Shown here: positions 43,913-53,597 of the stretch, piece after piece
Numbering within the stretch: position 1 is the first letter of the stretch
Layout of the letters: each line of letters opens with the position of its first letter
From: Sutcliffiella halmapala
GTDB lineage: Bacteria; Bacillota; Bacilli; Bacillales; Bacillaceae_I
Direction of reading: 5' to 3'
Assembly: GCF_002019665.1 (NCBI RefSeq)
Contig: NZ_KV917375.1
Coordinates: forward strand, 1,410,390-1,474,389
Length of the DNA stretch: 64,000 nucleotides
Position numbers and translations under genes: made by a program
Notes under the pieces: model-generated
Database searches by the model: none
What the model saw: only the letters and a program-made list of their open reading frames with translations
What the model was told of the DNA's origin: nothing

Positions 43913-44731
43913 TTAGTGAAATTGTTTTTTTACCTCATTTAAATCCTCATCAAACTTTTCATGTGTCTTTTGGATAAGATGATGAAACACATCACCTAGC
44001 TCATTTTCTAATACTTTTATGCCTTCTCCTGTTACACCACCCTTTACACAAACCTTTTCTTGTAATGTAGGTAATGTATAGAAATTCTTTTCAATTAATT
44101 TCCCCATTCCGACAATCATCTCACTTGCTAACGCGGTTGCTTGTTCTTTTGAAATTTCTGTTTCACTTACCGCACCATCTATAAAGCGTTGCAAAAGATA
44201 GCTAAAAAAAGCCGGTCCGCAGCTCACAATATCTGACGCCACTCTCGTCACATTTTCATTTATGACGATAGGTGTTGAGATCTTTTCACAAAGCTGTGTT
44301 AAGTATTCCTGATACTCCTCTTGCAAATCCTCGCCAAAGGTTACAAGGGTGACTCCCGCTAGTGCTCGGTTTGTGATGCTCGGAATAATTCGTGCCACCT
44401 GACAGGATACAAGTGACTGAAGCTGTCCCACTGATACGGGACTTGTAATGGATATCACACATTTATTTGATGTGAGTAAAGGGTCTATTTTCATTAAAAG
44501 GGGGTGAATATCTAATGGTTTCACACAAAGAAATATAATATCAGAAGCAGCGACAACTTCTTCCGCAGTTGCTTTTACCGCTAATTCTTCATAAGTATGT
44601 TGAATAATATAGGCCTTTTTTATTGAACGATTTGTTATCGTTAAATTTTCAGGAGGTACTGCGCCTGCTTCGATAAATGCTTCGATTAGTACTTTCCCCA
44701 TATTACCTGTCCCAATGATTCCAATTTTCAT
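43913..44731 (-). CDS. comER: ComER, pyrroline-5-carboxylate reductase-like protein
   Basis: A 272-aa minus-strand protein with an N-terminal Rossmann motif MKIGIIGTGNMGKVLIEAF and the P5C reductase-like dimerisation region (VTRVASDIVSCGPAFFSYLLQR, KGGVTGEGI). ComER lies divergent from comEA as in B. subtilis. It is not needed for competence there and has been linked to sporulation and biofilm control in some Bacillus. GGAGGG precedes the ATG. Confidence 0.92.
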   Translation of the reverse strand: MKIGIIGTGNMGKVLIEAFIEAGAVPPENLTITNRSIKKAYIIQHTYEELAVKATAEEVVAASDIIFLCVKPLDIHPLLMKIDPLLTSNKCVISITSPVSVGQLQSLVSCQVARIIPSITNRALAGVTLVTFGEDLQEEYQEYLTQLCEKISTPIVINENVTRVASDIVSCGPAFFSYLLQRFIDGAVSETEISKEQATALASEMIVGMGKLIEKNFYTLPTLQEKVCVKGGVTGEGIKVLENELGDVFHHLIQKTHEKFDEDLNEVKKQFH

Positions 44732-44813
44732 TTTCTTTCCCTCCTTCTTCCAAAAAGTTTCTCATACACTATATGTTTTTATTGTCCGTAATATGAATAG
44801 AAGGTGAAATCGC

Positions 44814-45473
44814 ATGAAAGAAATCATATATATTCACAAAACAAAAATTATAATTGGAACAATCGGATTCATACTGTTTCTAGGGTTCCTTTGGTCCAAA
44901 CATCTGTCATCAGAAAATACCCTTCCTCAAGCAACGTTAGAAATAGAAGGAGTATTTGGAGAGACCGAAACTGAAATCGAAGCTGAAACAGAAGATGAAA
45001 CCAATACAAAAGAGCAGCCATTCTTTATCTTGGTTGATATTAAAGGTGCCGTTCAGATGCCGGGCGTTTATGAGCTGCAAAGTAACAATAGGGTGATAGA
45101 TGCGGTGGAGAAAGCCGGTGGATTCTTAGAAAATGCGGATACTCGAAAAGTTAATTTAGCCTCCTTGTTAGTAGATGAAATGGTGATCTATGTTCCCGAA
45201 GAGGGGGAGGAAATCGATGAATCACAACTCACCCATTCTGTTACCAGCACCAATGAAAAAGAGAGCGTTGATGGTGCTAAAATAAATATAAATACAGCGA
45301 CTGAAGAGGAACTGACCAAGATTTCTGGTGTTGGGCCAGCAAAAGCGAAAGCGATTGTCACTTACCGAACAGAAAATGGATTATTTAAATCAATCGAAGA
45401 GATTGTAAATGTTTCGGGGATTGGTGCTAAGTCACTTGAAAAAATAAAAAATGAAATTACTACTTCAAATTAA
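44814..45473 (+). CDS. comEA: competence DNA receptor ComEA
   Basis: A 219-aa membrane-anchored DNA-binding protein. An N-terminal transmembrane segment (about 10-28) and an acidic linker (ETETEIEAETEDET) are followed by an SLBB domain (FFILVDIKGAVQMPGVYEL ... VIDAVEKAGGF). A C-terminal helix-hairpin-helix pair (INTATEEELTKISGVGPAKA, VSGIGAKSLEKI) binds double-stranded DNA. It delivers DNA to the ComEC channel. comEB and comEC follow. Confidence 0.95.
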   Translation: MKEIIYIHKTKIIIGTIGFILFLGFLWSKHLSSENTLPQATLEIEGVFGETETEIEAETEDETNTKEQPFFILVDIKGAVQMPGVYELQSNNRVIDAVEKAGGFLENADTRKVNLASLLVDEMVIYVPEEGEEIDESQLTHSVTSTNEKESVDGAKININTATEEELTKISGVGPAKAKAIVTYRTENGLFKSIEEIVNVSGIGAKSLEKIKNEITTSN

Positions 45474-45535
45474 ATTGACGCGGGGTTAGATGTGTCGATA
45501 AACTAGAGATATTGTTGAAAGTTGGAGGGGTTTTT

Positions 45536-46105
45536 GTGAAAAGAATATCTTGGGATCAGTATTTTATGGCTCAAAGTCATTTGCTAGCATTGCGTAGTAC
45601 ATGTACGCGACTAACTGTTGGGGCAACCATTGTTCGGGACAAGCGGATTATTGCAGGCGGCTATAATGGGTCCATTACAGGTGGCGTCCATTGCGTAGAC
45701 GAGGGTTGTTATGTGATTGATAATCATTGTGTAAGAACTATCCATGCAGAGATGAATGCACTTCTCCAGTGTTCTAAGTTCGGTGTCCCAACAACTGGAG
45801 CGGAAATATATGTCACTCATTTCCCTTGTTTGCATTGTTGTAAAGCAATCATACAAGCAGGTATTAAATCGGTATATTATGCGATGGATTACAAAAACCA
45901 TCCTTACGCACTGGAAATGTTTGAACAATCAGGTGTAAAGGTGGAATATGTGGAACTTAAAGATATGGCTGTTAGTCTAAATAATCCTGATAAATTAGCG
46001 TTTATTCAACGGTTGATTAGTAAGTTAGAAGAAGCTGGCGCAAGTAATGAGGAAATTAAAAAGTGGTATGAGGAAGCGAACCATCTCTTTTCCACACAAG
46101 CTTAA
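45536..46105 (+). CDS. comEB: ComEB, dCMP deaminase family protein
   Basis: A 189-aa deoxycytidylate deaminase with zinc motifs HAEMN and PCLHCCK, plus RSTCTRLTVGATIV at the start. The family converts dCMP to dUMP; ComEB is dispensable for DNA uptake in B. subtilis but has been linked to localisation of competence proteins. GTG at 45536 follows GGAGGGG; the frame start at 45512 has no site. It lies between comEA and comEC. Confidence 0.92.
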   Translation: MKRISWDQYFMAQSHLLALRSTCTRLTVGATIVRDKRIIAGGYNGSITGGVHCVDEGCYVIDNHCVRTIHAEMNALLQCSKFGVPTTGAEIYVTHFPCLHCCKAIIQAGIKSVYYAMDYKNHPYALEMFEQSGVKVEYVELKDMAVSLNNPDKLAFIQRLISKLEEAGASNEEIKKWYEEANHLFSTQA

Positions 46106-46120
46106 GGGATAGGGGGAATT

Positions 46121-48433
46121 ATGAGAAAAACAGGGTATTACGCGTACATTGCCATTTCCTGTTGCTTTGGAATAGCAGTCACCTCTTCATCCTTTCATGG
46201 TGGACTGCTCTTCCTCTTTTGTTGTTATGCTTACTGGATATTCATTAAAAGTAATAGTATCCCGCTTAGTATAAGCGTTATTTTTTCAGCTATTTTGTTC
46301 AGTATCTACATGAATGTGACAGATTCATTCAACTTTTCAAAACATTCCCCGTCAGACCAACATTTTAATACGCAACTAGTAGAACCTATCAATATAGATG
46401 GTAATAAGGTTACCTTTGAAGTGAAAACTGAAAAAGGAGAAAGGCTTCCCATCGAATACTATATGGACAAACAAGATGAGCTTGCTTCCTTTAGTGGACT
46501 TCAAATAGGAGATCTTTGCCAACTTACTGGTGTTCTCCAAAAGCCAACTTCTGCCACTAATCCTCATGCCTTCGACTATCAAAAATTCCTGTATTATCAG
46601 CAAATTCATTGGACCTTAACCCTTACAAAACCACCTGTTGGCTGTAATGCGCCTACAAACAAAACCTTCCTACAACAGATAAAGCAATCCCGTGAAAATG
46701 GAATTCAAACTATTAAGGGTCGTTTCACTCAACCTGTAGCAGGATTTATGATTTCGCTAATATTTGGTGATCGCTCTTATATTGAACAGGAGGTTTTGGA
46801 TTCTTATCAGTTGCTAGGAGTTATTCATATTTTGGCCATCTCTGGGCTTCATGTTGGTGTAATCACATCGGCGATTTTTTTAATCGGGATTCGAATAGGC
46901 GTCACAAGACAATACATGAACGGTATCCTCATCACATTACTTCCTTTTTATATAATTATAGCTGGAGGTGCTCCTTCAGTTATGAGAGCAGCGTTAATGA
47001 CAGGTATCGTCCTTTTGTATATGTTAGTGAAAAGGCGTTTCTTATCGATAGACGCCATAGGCATTGCGTGCATACTTATCTTGCTTATTGACCCTTACTA
47101 TTTATTCCATATTGGTTTTCAGCTTTCTTTTCTTGTCAGTTTAGCTTTGTTGCTTTCTGTTAAAAGAATTAGAAATATCACAAATAAAACACTCCAAGTT
47201 TTTTATGTCTCCCTCATCGCACAAATTGCTTCATTGCCTGTTATTTTATACAATTTTTATCAGCTATCTATTTGGAGTCCCTTACTAAATCTTCTTGTGG
47301 TCACGTTTTTTTCTCTCTTTGTGCTACCATACTCCTTTGTGCTATTCCTATGTATGTTTCTAGCACCTTTTTTACTTCCTTTTCTGATCCCGATATTAAG
47401 CATTCCATTAGGTCTATTGAATGATTTCGTTGTCTGGGTGTCAACCTTTCCTTTTGGAACGATGATGTTTGGGAAGCCTTCTATTTGGATAATCGCCAGT
47501 TATGCGGTAGCGATTGTCTTTCTGTTTTATCAAATAGAGGTATTAGTTAAAAGAAACTTATATACTGCCATTGTTTGTTTTTTTCTATGTTGTATTATTC
47601 ATTGGAATAGCGGTTACTTTGATTCTAAAGGAAAAGTGGTAGTAATTGATATAGGGCAAGGGGAAGCCATTTTTATTAAGTTACCTTATAAAAAGGCTAC
47701 ATATTTAATCGATACTGGTGGGTTGTTTATATTTCCTGATGAAGAATGGAAAAAAAGGAAAAATGAATTTGATGGAGGGGAGAAAATCCTACTTCCTTTT
47801 TTAAAAGCAGAGGGTGTTAGAAAATTAGATAAATTACTATTAACTCATGGAGATTACGACCATATCGGCAATGTTCCGAGTGTTTTGAGAAACATCAAAG
47901 TAAAGGAAGTATATGTACCTTATGGATTTGGAAAGGGAGATTTTGAACAAGAAATTATAATGGAATTGGAAAATAAAAAAATTCCTCTTACAGTTGTAAT
48001 GGATTATAAGGGGTGGGAAATTCAGAATCAGCGCTTTCATCTGTTGCATCCCTCATTTGCCTATGATGCAAAAAATGACGGTTCAATCGTTCTATATGCT
48101 GAATTGGGTGGACTGACCTGGCTTTTTACAGGGGATATCGAAGAGAGAGGGGAAAAAGATTTAATAAATAAATACCCTCATTTAAAAGTCGATGTGTTGA
48201 AAGTTGCACACCATGGAAGTAGATCGTCAACAATTGCTCCATTTTTAAACCAGATTCATCCCGAATATGCTGTTATATCAGCTGGTAGAGAGAATCGTTT
48301 TGGTCATCCGCATGATGAAGTGATAGAAAGGCTTGAAGAGATAGGTGTAAAAATTTATCGTACCGATCAAAAGGGAGCGATACTCTATACTTTCACACTT
48401 CGAGGAGGAACGTTTTCCACTGTTTTACCATAG
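46121..48433 (+). CDS. comEC: competence DNA channel ComEC
   Basis: A 770-aa polytopic protein. It has N-terminal hydrophobic segments, an OB-like extracellular region, the competence domain (VIHILAISGLHVGVIT ... GGAPSVMRAALMTGI) and more helices. A C-terminal metallo-beta-lactamase domain contains DIGQGEAIFI, THGDYDHIGNV and VAHHGSRSSTI. It forms the membrane channel through which one DNA strand enters; the C-terminal domain may degrade the other strand. Size matches B. subtilis ComEC. A terminator follows. Confidence 0.96.
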   Translation: MRKTGYYAYIAISCCFGIAVTSSSFHGGLLFLFCCYAYWIFIKSNSIPLSISVIFSAILFSIYMNVTDSFNFSKHSPSDQHFNTQLVEPINIDGNKVTFEVKTEKGERLPIEYYMDKQDELASFSGLQIGDLCQLTGVLQKPTSATNPHAFDYQKFLYYQQIHWTLTLTKPPVGCNAPTNKTFLQQIKQSRENGIQTIKGRFTQPVAGFMISLIFGDRSYIEQEVLDSYQLLGVIHILAISGLHVGVITSAIFLIGIRIGVTRQYMNGILITLLPFYIIIAGGAPSVMRAALMTGIVLLYMLVKRRFLSIDAIGIACILILLIDPYYLFHIGFQLSFLVSLALLLSVKRIRNITNKTLQVFYVSLIAQIASLPVILYNFYQLSIWSPLLNLLVVTFFSLFVLPYSFVLFLCMFLAPFLLPFLIPILSIPLGLLNDFVVWVSTFPFGTMMFGKPSIWIIASYAVAIVFLFYQIEVLVKRNLYTAIVCFFLCCIIHWNSGYFDSKGKVVVIDIGQGEAIFIKLPYKKATYLIDTGGLFIFPDEEWKKRKNEFDGGEKILLPFLKAEGVRKLDKLLLTHGDYDHIGNVPSVLRNIKVKEVYVPYGFGKGDFEQEIIMELENKKIPLTVVMDYKGWEIQNQRFHLLHPSFAYDAKNDGSIVLYAELGGLTWLFTGDIEERGEKDLINKYPHLKVDVLKVAHHGSRSSTIAPFLNQIHPEYAVISAGRENRFGHPHDEVIERLEEIGVKIYRTDQKGAILYTFTLRGGTFSTVLP

Positions 48434-48452
48434 GATACATTAGAAGAAATGA

Positions 48453-48484
48453 AAAAGAGACTGCCTAAGTTGCAGTCTCTTTTA
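48453..48484 (+). terminator. rho-independent terminator after comEC
   Basis: AAAAGAGACTGC pairs with GCAGTCTCTTTT around a short loop. Confidence 0.85.
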
Positions 48485-48563
48485 AGACGAAGCTTTCAGT
48501 GATATCCTCATTCTTTCCACAACGGGCATTGGAAAAGAATCAATACGGTATGTATCCCCGTAA

Positions 48564-48698
48564 TTAAGATCCTAAGTATTGTATAAGGGTTGCCATAAGG
48601 AAAATCGTTGCGAAAAAGCCGAAGGATACGACAAAACCGACACCAGAATCAACTGCATCGTTACGTTTACTTTGGACGCTTTTCTCAAATTCGTTCAT
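48564..48698 (-). CDS. yqzM: YqzM family small membrane protein
   Basis: 44 aa on the minus strand, ATG at 48696-48698 with AAGGAGGG upstream. The protein starts MNEFEKSVQSKRNDAVDSG and has one transmembrane segment (GFVVSFGFFATIFLMATLIQY). It is close to B. subtilis YqzM, which lies at the same spot between comEC and holA. Function is unknown; expression there is linked to sporulation or growth phase. Confidence 0.87.
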   Translation of the reverse strand: MNEFEKSVQSKRNDAVDSGVGFVVSFGFFATIFLMATLIQYLGS

Positions 48699-48895
48699 AA
48701 GTATCCCTCCTTATCACTCAATAGTATAAGCTATTCGAAAAAAAAAATCTACCTAACAAATTTGCATTTCCACCTTTGACAAGAGTTGTCACAAATAGTT
48801 CGGAAATAACAGGAGAACATAGTATTACACCAAAAGTGTTCAATCGTTAACAAGTAAGTTACCTGGGGCTTACAAAGTTAACGTTCATATAAAAT

Positions 48896-48938
48896 GGGGA
48901 TTAGTTTTTTGTACCTAAAACTAATCTCCTTTGACTTT
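48896..48938 (+). terminator. hairpin with T-rich tail in the yqzM-holA gap
   Basis: GGGGATTAGTTTT and AAAACTAATCTCC form a long stem followed by TTTGACTTTTA. No plus-strand gene precedes it within the 336-base gap between yqzM and holA, so it may end read-through or an unannotated short RNA. Other than this and the promoter at 48968, 48699-49034 shows nothing. Confidence 0.55.
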
Positions 48939-48967
48939 TATTGAAGCTTTATAGTCCTTTTCTAGGC

Positions 48968-48997
48968 TTGTCAACACCTCTCTTTCTCATGTACGAT
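48968..48997 (+). promoter_or_regulatory. probable sigma-A promoter of holA
   Basis: TTGTCA (48968-48973) and TACGAT (48992-48997) with an 18-base spacer. Confidence 0.5.
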
Positions 48998-49034
48998 AGT
49001 AGTAACGTGAATGAAAACAGACGGGAGCAATAGC

Positions 49035-50063
49035 ATGGGATTTGAAGCATTGAAAAAAATTAAGGCAAAACATTTTGCGCCTATCTACTTATTATTAGGA
49101 ACAGAAGGATTTTTATTAAAAGAAGTAAGAGATAGTATTATCGAACATGCTCTTGAGGTGGAGGAGCATGATTTTAATTTGTCATTTTACGATATGGAAG
49201 AGCAATCTGTCGATATTGCAATAGAGGATGCAGAAACCCTGCCATTTATGGGGGATCGTCGAGTCGTCGTTATTACGAACCCATTCTTTTTAACTGGAGA
49301 AAAAAATAAAAGTAAAATAGAGCATAATACAGAACGTTTTCTTTCTTACATACAGCAGGCTGCCCCTTATACGGTATTGGTGGTTCAGGCACCTTATGAA
49401 AAGCTCGATGAACGTAAAAAGCTTGTAAAACAGCTAAAGAGCATAGCGGAAGTGATAGAAGCTCAGCCGCTGGGAGAACGAGACCTTAAGTTGTGGATGA
49501 AGGATAGGGCAGAACAAAGTGGAGCTAATTTGAAAGACGATGCAGCGGAAGAATTATTAAAAATAGCAGGTGTGAATTTATCTGTTTTGGCACAAGAAAT
49601 CAATAAAATGGCGATGTATATAGGTGCAAAAGAACAAGCGATTACCGTGGAAACAGTAAAGCTTTTGGCTGCAAAGTCAATTGAGCATACTATTTTCGAA
49701 TTAATAGAAAAGATGGTGCATCGCAAAATTGATGAAGCACTGAGAATTTTTTACGAATTGATTCAAAATAATGAAGAGCCAATTAAGCTGCACGCGCTTA
49801 TTGCGAACCAATTTAGATTATTGTATCAAGTAAAAGATTTAAGTGAACAGGGATACAGTCAACAAAAAATGGCTGGTATCCTGCGTGTCCATCCATATCG
49901 CGTAAAGCTTGCTGCGCAACAAAGCAGATACTTTTCTAGGGAAGAACTCATGAGGTTGATGAAGGACCTTGCAGAGGCGGACTACGAGATGAAGAGTGGG
50001 AAAGTGGACAAACAGCTAGCGATTGAGATGTTGTTGCTTAGATTAGCCCCTGAGAAGGCTTAG
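49035..50063 (+). CDS. holA: DNA polymerase III delta subunit
   Basis: A 342-aa clamp-loader delta subunit (B. subtilis YqeN). It starts FEALKKIKAKHFAPIYLLLG, the AAA+-like N-terminus, with the C-terminal collar domain (EPIKLHALIANQFRLLYQVKDL ... HPYRVKLAAQQS). It opens the beta clamp during loading. ATG at 49035 lies 9 bases after GGGAG; the frame start at 49011 has no site. Confidence 0.93.
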   Translation: MGFEALKKIKAKHFAPIYLLLGTEGFLLKEVRDSIIEHALEVEEHDFNLSFYDMEEQSVDIAIEDAETLPFMGDRRVVVITNPFFLTGEKNKSKIEHNTERFLSYIQQAAPYTVLVVQAPYEKLDERKKLVKQLKSIAEVIEAQPLGERDLKLWMKDRAEQSGANLKDDAAEELLKIAGVNLSVLAQEINKMAMYIGAKEQAITVETVKLLAAKSIEHTIFELIEKMVHRKIDEALRIFYELIQNNEEPIKLHALIANQFRLLYQVKDLSEQGYSQQKMAGILRVHPYRVKLAAQQSRYFSREELMRLMKDLAEADYEMKSGKVDKQLAIEMLLLRLAPEKA

Positions 50064-50093
50064 ACAGATGTAAGACATATATGATTTGAGAAA

Positions 50094-50134
50094 AAGTGCT
50101 TGGCCAATATATATGGTCAGGTGCTTTTTTGTTG
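50094..50134 (+). terminator. rho-independent terminator after holA
   Basis: AGTGCTTGGCCA pairs imperfectly with TGGTCAGGTGCT, followed by T6. A second stem (GGGAACGAT / ATCGTCCCC, about 50177-50203) follows downstream. Confidence 0.75.
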
Positions 50135-50258
50135 TTTAAGAAGATGTAGCGTAATTCGGTCCTCAAAAATAAAAAAGGGAACGATTAACATGAAATCGTC
50201 CCCTTATCCCTCGTAAGAGATAAATTGATCTTGAATAATCAAACTCAAACACCTTTTT

Positions 50259-50534
50259 AGGCTCTGTTATGGTTCATTGTTGATTTCGTGTAGGTATGGG
50301 AATTCATAGGCGGAGAATTTCCGACTAATGTATATCGAGAAGCTTAAGAAGCAGATATAAGCGGAGATATTCCGATTAACTGCTCTAAATAAGATAAAAT
50401 CCAAGGATTTGGATAATATAAACGGAAAAACTTCCTTTATTTTTAAGGAAATATGGGTATTTCCAAATTTAAGCGGAATTTTACCGTTTATTTTTCAAAC
50501 AAAGTAAAATCAACATTCACTTTTAACAGAGCCT
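50259..50534. repeat. family A-ended element with a different core (four small palindromes)
   Basis: Outer arms AGGCTCTGTTA (50259-50269) and TAACAGAGCCT (50524-50534) are perfect inverted repeats. Inner arms GTTGATTT (50279-50286) and AAATCAAC (50507-50514) match family A. The core is unrelated: four units near 50306-50330, 50357-50380, 50416-50440 and 50468-50492, each like A-GCGGAGA-TT-CCGATTA, plus a GGAAATA/TATTTCC stem at 50448-50464. It occupies much of the 545-base gap between holA and rpsT. Confidence 0.75.
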
Positions 50535-50578
50535 TATCAAAAGAGTTTATTATTAGAGAACTTCTAAAAAAGGCAAAA

Positions 50579-50603
50579 TAAAAAACGACCCTAGTGGATC
50601 GTC
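50579..50603 (-). terminator. terminator of rpsT
   Basis: On the minus strand, GACGATCC and GGTCGT arms are followed by T6 (plus-strand A run at about 50580). Confidence 0.8.
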
Positions 50604-50608
50604 TTTTG

Positions 50609-50875
50609 TTAGGCAGTAGCGCCGTTTACTTTTTTCGCTAGGCGAGATTTTTGACGGTTTGCTGCGTTTTTGTGGATGATACCGTTTTGAGCAGCTTTGT
50701 CTAAACGCTTAGCAGCTTCTAAGTAAGCAGTTTTTGCACCTTCAACATCGTTGTTAGCAACAAAAGCTTCTACTTTCTTCACAGCAGTACGCATAGAAGA
50801 TTTGATAGTAGCGTTATGAGCACGACGTTTGTCGTTAGTTTTCACACGTTTAATAGCAGATTTAATGTTTGGCAT
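50609..50875 (-). CDS. rpsT: 30S ribosomal protein S20
   Basis: 88 aa, very basic, starting [20 protein letters not shown] and including the conserved [20 protein letters not shown] segment; it binds 16S rRNA early in 30S assembly. The start at 50875 has GGAGGTG upstream at a normal distance. It is transcribed alone, divergent from gpr, as in B. subtilis. Confidence 0.96.
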   Translation of the reverse strand: MPNIKSAIKRVKTNDKRRAHNATIKSSMRTAVKKVEAFVANNDVEGAKTAYLEAAKRLDKAAQNGIIHKNAANRQKSRLAKKVNGATA

Positions 50876-51181
50876 ATCTTTCACCTCCATACAATTCGAC
50901 GATCGAGAATATATAAACTCGACATTTCTATACTTATAAGAACAAGTGATATTCTATCAAATCTAAGATGATTATGCAATAGGAAGTCAAGGTGATTTTC
51001 TTGAAAGTAGCAATGGCCCGGTTTAGAAATGAAAAAAACGAACCTAGCTTTGTAGCTGTTAAGCTACGGGAGACTAGAGGATGCTTTTGATTTCATGAGA
51101 TCTTCTTACTATTGTTCCATGCATGAAAATTTTTTTGAAGGTAAAGATAAAACTAAAATTTGGTAATGTAGGAGGTTCATT

Positions 51182-52318
51182 ATGAATAATCAATCATTAG
51201 ATTTAAGTCAATATAGTGTAAGAACCGATTTAGCTGTGGAAGCCAATCAGATAGCTTTAGAAAAACAACAAAAGGAAGCCACTACGCAACCGGCGACCCA
51301 GCCATCATCTGCCATTGAAGGTGTCGTAGTGAAAGAACGTGAAGCTGAGGGGATAACGATCACTACTGTGACAATTTCTGATCAAGGGGCTGAAATGACA
51401 GGAAAAAAACCAGGGAATTATTTAACGCTAGAAACTACTGCAATTAGGCAACAAGATACAGATCTTCAACAAAAAGTAGAGAAAGTCTTTGCGAAGGAAT
51501 TTAGCGCTTTTATGGATGGATTAAATATTTCAAAAGATGCCAGTTGCTTAGTGGTGGGGCTTGGAAATAAAAACGTCACACCTGATGCACTTGGGCCTTT
51601 AGCTTGCGAAAATTTACTAATTACTCGACATTTATTCTCTTTACAACCAGAAGCAGTGCAGGATGGGTTTCGGCCAGTTAGTGCCCTCACTCCTGGTGTC
51701 ATGGGTTTAACCGGAATTGAAACAAGCGACATTATTATTGGGGTAGTTGAAAAAACAAAGCCGGACTTCGTCATAGCAATTGATGCTCTAGCAGCTCGGT
51801 CGATTGAACGAGTAAATGCAACTATCCAAATTTCCGATACAGGTATTCACCCTGGTTCTGGAGTTGGGAATAAGCGAAAAGAGCTTAGTATCGAAACCTT
51901 AGGAATTCCCGTCATCGCAATTGGAATTCCAACAGTTGTTGACGCGGTGTCGATGGCGAGCGATACAATAGATTTTATTTTAAAACATTTCGGAAGAGAA
52001 ATGCGCGAAGGTGATAATCCATCTAGGTCTTTAGTTCCCGCTGGAATGACCTTTGGTGAAAAAAGAAAACTAACCGACGAAGACCTTCCGGGAGAAGAGC
52101 AACGTCAAAATTTCCTTGGTCTGGTTGGCACACTACCAGATGACGAAAAGAGACGCTTGATTCACGAGGTGTTATCACCGCTTGGGCATAACTTAATGGT
52201 TACGCCAAAAGAAGTGGACGACTTTATTGGAGATATGGCAAATGTAATTGCTCAAGGGCTTAACTCAGCATTGCACGCTCATGTCAATCAAGACAATGTA
52301 GGTTCTTATACCCATTAA
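51182..52318 (+). CDS. gpr: germination protease GPR
   Basis: A 378-aa aspartate-type protease (A25 family) that degrades small acid-soluble spore proteins in germination. The N-terminus [17 protein letters not shown] spans the region where the zymogen is autoprocessed. Conserved blocks include [43 protein letters not shown] and [22 protein letters not shown] lies before the ATG. spoIIP follows 70 bases later. The 306-base gap upstream (50876-51181) shows no clear promoter or gene. Confidence 0.96.
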   Translation: MNNQSLDLSQYSVRTDLAVEANQIALEKQQKEATTQPATQPSSAIEGVVVKEREAEGITITTVTISDQGAEMTGKKPGNYLTLETTAIRQQDTDLQQKVEKVFAKEFSAFMDGLNISKDASCLVVGLGNKNVTPDALGPLACENLLITRHLFSLQPEAVQDGFRPVSALTPGVMGLTGIETSDIIIGVVEKTKPDFVIAIDALAARSIERVNATIQISDTGIHPGSGVGNKRKELSIETLGIPVIAIGIPTVVDAVSMASDTIDFILKHFGREMREGDNPSRSLVPAGMTFGEKRKLTDEDLPGEEQRQNFLGLVGTLPDDEKRRLIHEVLSPLGHNLMVTPKEVDDFIGDMANVIAQGLNSALHAHVNQDNVGSYTH

Positions 52319-52388
52319 TCGACAATTGTTCTACTCTTTCTTGTTAATGCATACACATAGTAGCAATTAGCGTAGAAAGGGTGAAAGC

Positions 52389-53579
52389 ATGAAGGGCTAC
52401 CGCTCGTCAAACGTCATCGTAACAGTAAATGGGACAAGCTTAAAAAAAGCAATCGTAGCAGTGATCTTAGGATTCTTTCTCGTATTTGCGGTATCCGGTG
52501 TAATGACAGCATTGAAACCGGAGTATCGAGTTACCTCGAGCTCCATCAATGAATTTTCCAAAAGGCTGACTGGAGAATCACTATTATATATTTTAGGATA
52601 TACCAATGCTTACTTTACACAAGGACTTTCAGAAGAGGCGAAGAAACCAAATTATGCCTCTGTTGTATTTGAAATTACAACAAATATTAATTTAGATGAT
52701 CCTAGAAGTTTAATTCGAAACGAGATACCGGGATTTTATCTTTATGATGGGGAGATTCTTGTTGCAGGGGAAGGGATTAATTATACCGATATGCCAGTAG
52801 AGTCTTCACCGCCAATGGAAGTTCTTTTAGAAGAACGACAAGCTTCTATAGTTGAAATAGAAGAAGAGGAGGAAAGTGAAAATCCTCCTCCGGCACAAAC
52901 TACTGGAGACAAACGGACGGTATTTATTTATCATTCTCATTCTCGTGAATCCTTCCTACCTTATTTAGAAGGAGTAACTAATCCAGATGCGGCGAGCCAT
53001 CCAGAAGTGAACGTTACTCGTTTAGGGAAAAAACTTCAAGAAGAGCTATCACAAAGAGGGATTGGTACCGATATGGATGCGACCGATACAGCGTTGGAAC
53101 TTAAAAACCGGGGTTGGCAGTATGGGCAATCCTATGATGTAACAAGACCGATTGTAAAAGAGGCGATTGCTACTAATCAAGACCTCAATTACTTTATCGA
53201 TATTCATCGAGATGCTGGACGTAGAGAAAGCACGACCATTGAGATCGATGGGAAATCATATGCTCGCCTTTATTTTGTTATCGGAAAGAAAAATCAAAAC
53301 TATGAAAAAAATCAATATTTAGCGGAGAAGATACATGAGCAACTGCAGAAAAAATACCCTAAATTAAGTAAAGGTATTTTTGATCCTCCTGCTGTTCCAA
53401 CGAGAAATGGTTTATATAACCAAGATCTTTCTCCAAACTCGATGCTTATAGAAGTAGGCGGAGTTGACAATACTTTTGAAGAGATGAATCGAACTCTAGA
53501 AATTTTTGCAGACGTTTTTAGTGAAATTTATTGGGATGCAGAAAAAGTGGACGGTGCAACAGAGGGAGAACGTCAATAA
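52389..53579 (+). CDS. spoIIP: stage II sporulation protein P, cell-wall amidase/endopeptidase
   Basis: A 396-aa membrane-anchored peptidoglycan hydrolase. One transmembrane segment (about 19-39) is followed by a long extracytoplasmic part. The amidase domain starts at KRTVFIYHSHSRESFLPYL, with FIDIHRDAGRRES and MLIEVGGVDNT metal-site motifs. With SpoIID and SpoIIM it thins septal peptidoglycan during engulfment. The stretch before the domain is acidic (IVEIEEEEESENPPP). AAAGGGTGA precedes the ATG. Confidence 0.95.
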   Translation: MKGYRSSNVIVTVNGTSLKKAIVAVILGFFLVFAVSGVMTALKPEYRVTSSSINEFSKRLTGESLLYILGYTNAYFTQGLSEEAKKPNYASVVFEITTNINLDDPRSLIRNEIPGFYLYDGEILVAGEGINYTDMPVESSPPMEVLLEERQASIVEIEEEEESENPPPAQTTGDKRTVFIYHSHSRESFLPYLEGVTNPDAASHPEVNVTRLGKKLQEELSQRGIGTDMDATDTALELKNRGWQYGQSYDVTRPIVKEAIATNQDLNYFIDIHRDAGRRESTTIEIDGKSYARLYFVIGKKNQNYEKNQYLAEKIHEQLQKKYPKLSKGIFDPPAVPTRNGLYNQDLSPNSMLIEVGGVDNTFEEMNRTLEIFADVFSEIYWDAEKVDGATEGERQ

Positions 53580-53597
53580 ACAGAAGGAGCTGAAAGT

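Noticed and set aside
50306-50492. Four spaced palindromic units resembling a small CRISPR array
   Set aside because: Units are degenerate and only about 24 bases long, spacers differ in length (about 26-36 bases) and are not flanked by a leader or cas genes; the whole is bounded by inverted repeats of another family.
51000-51089. 29-codon frame (TTG start) upstream of gpr, preceded by AAGGTGA
   Set aside because: It has a plausible ribosome binding site but a weak start codon, no terminator, no conserved features, and part of it overlaps a small hairpin; support is too thin.
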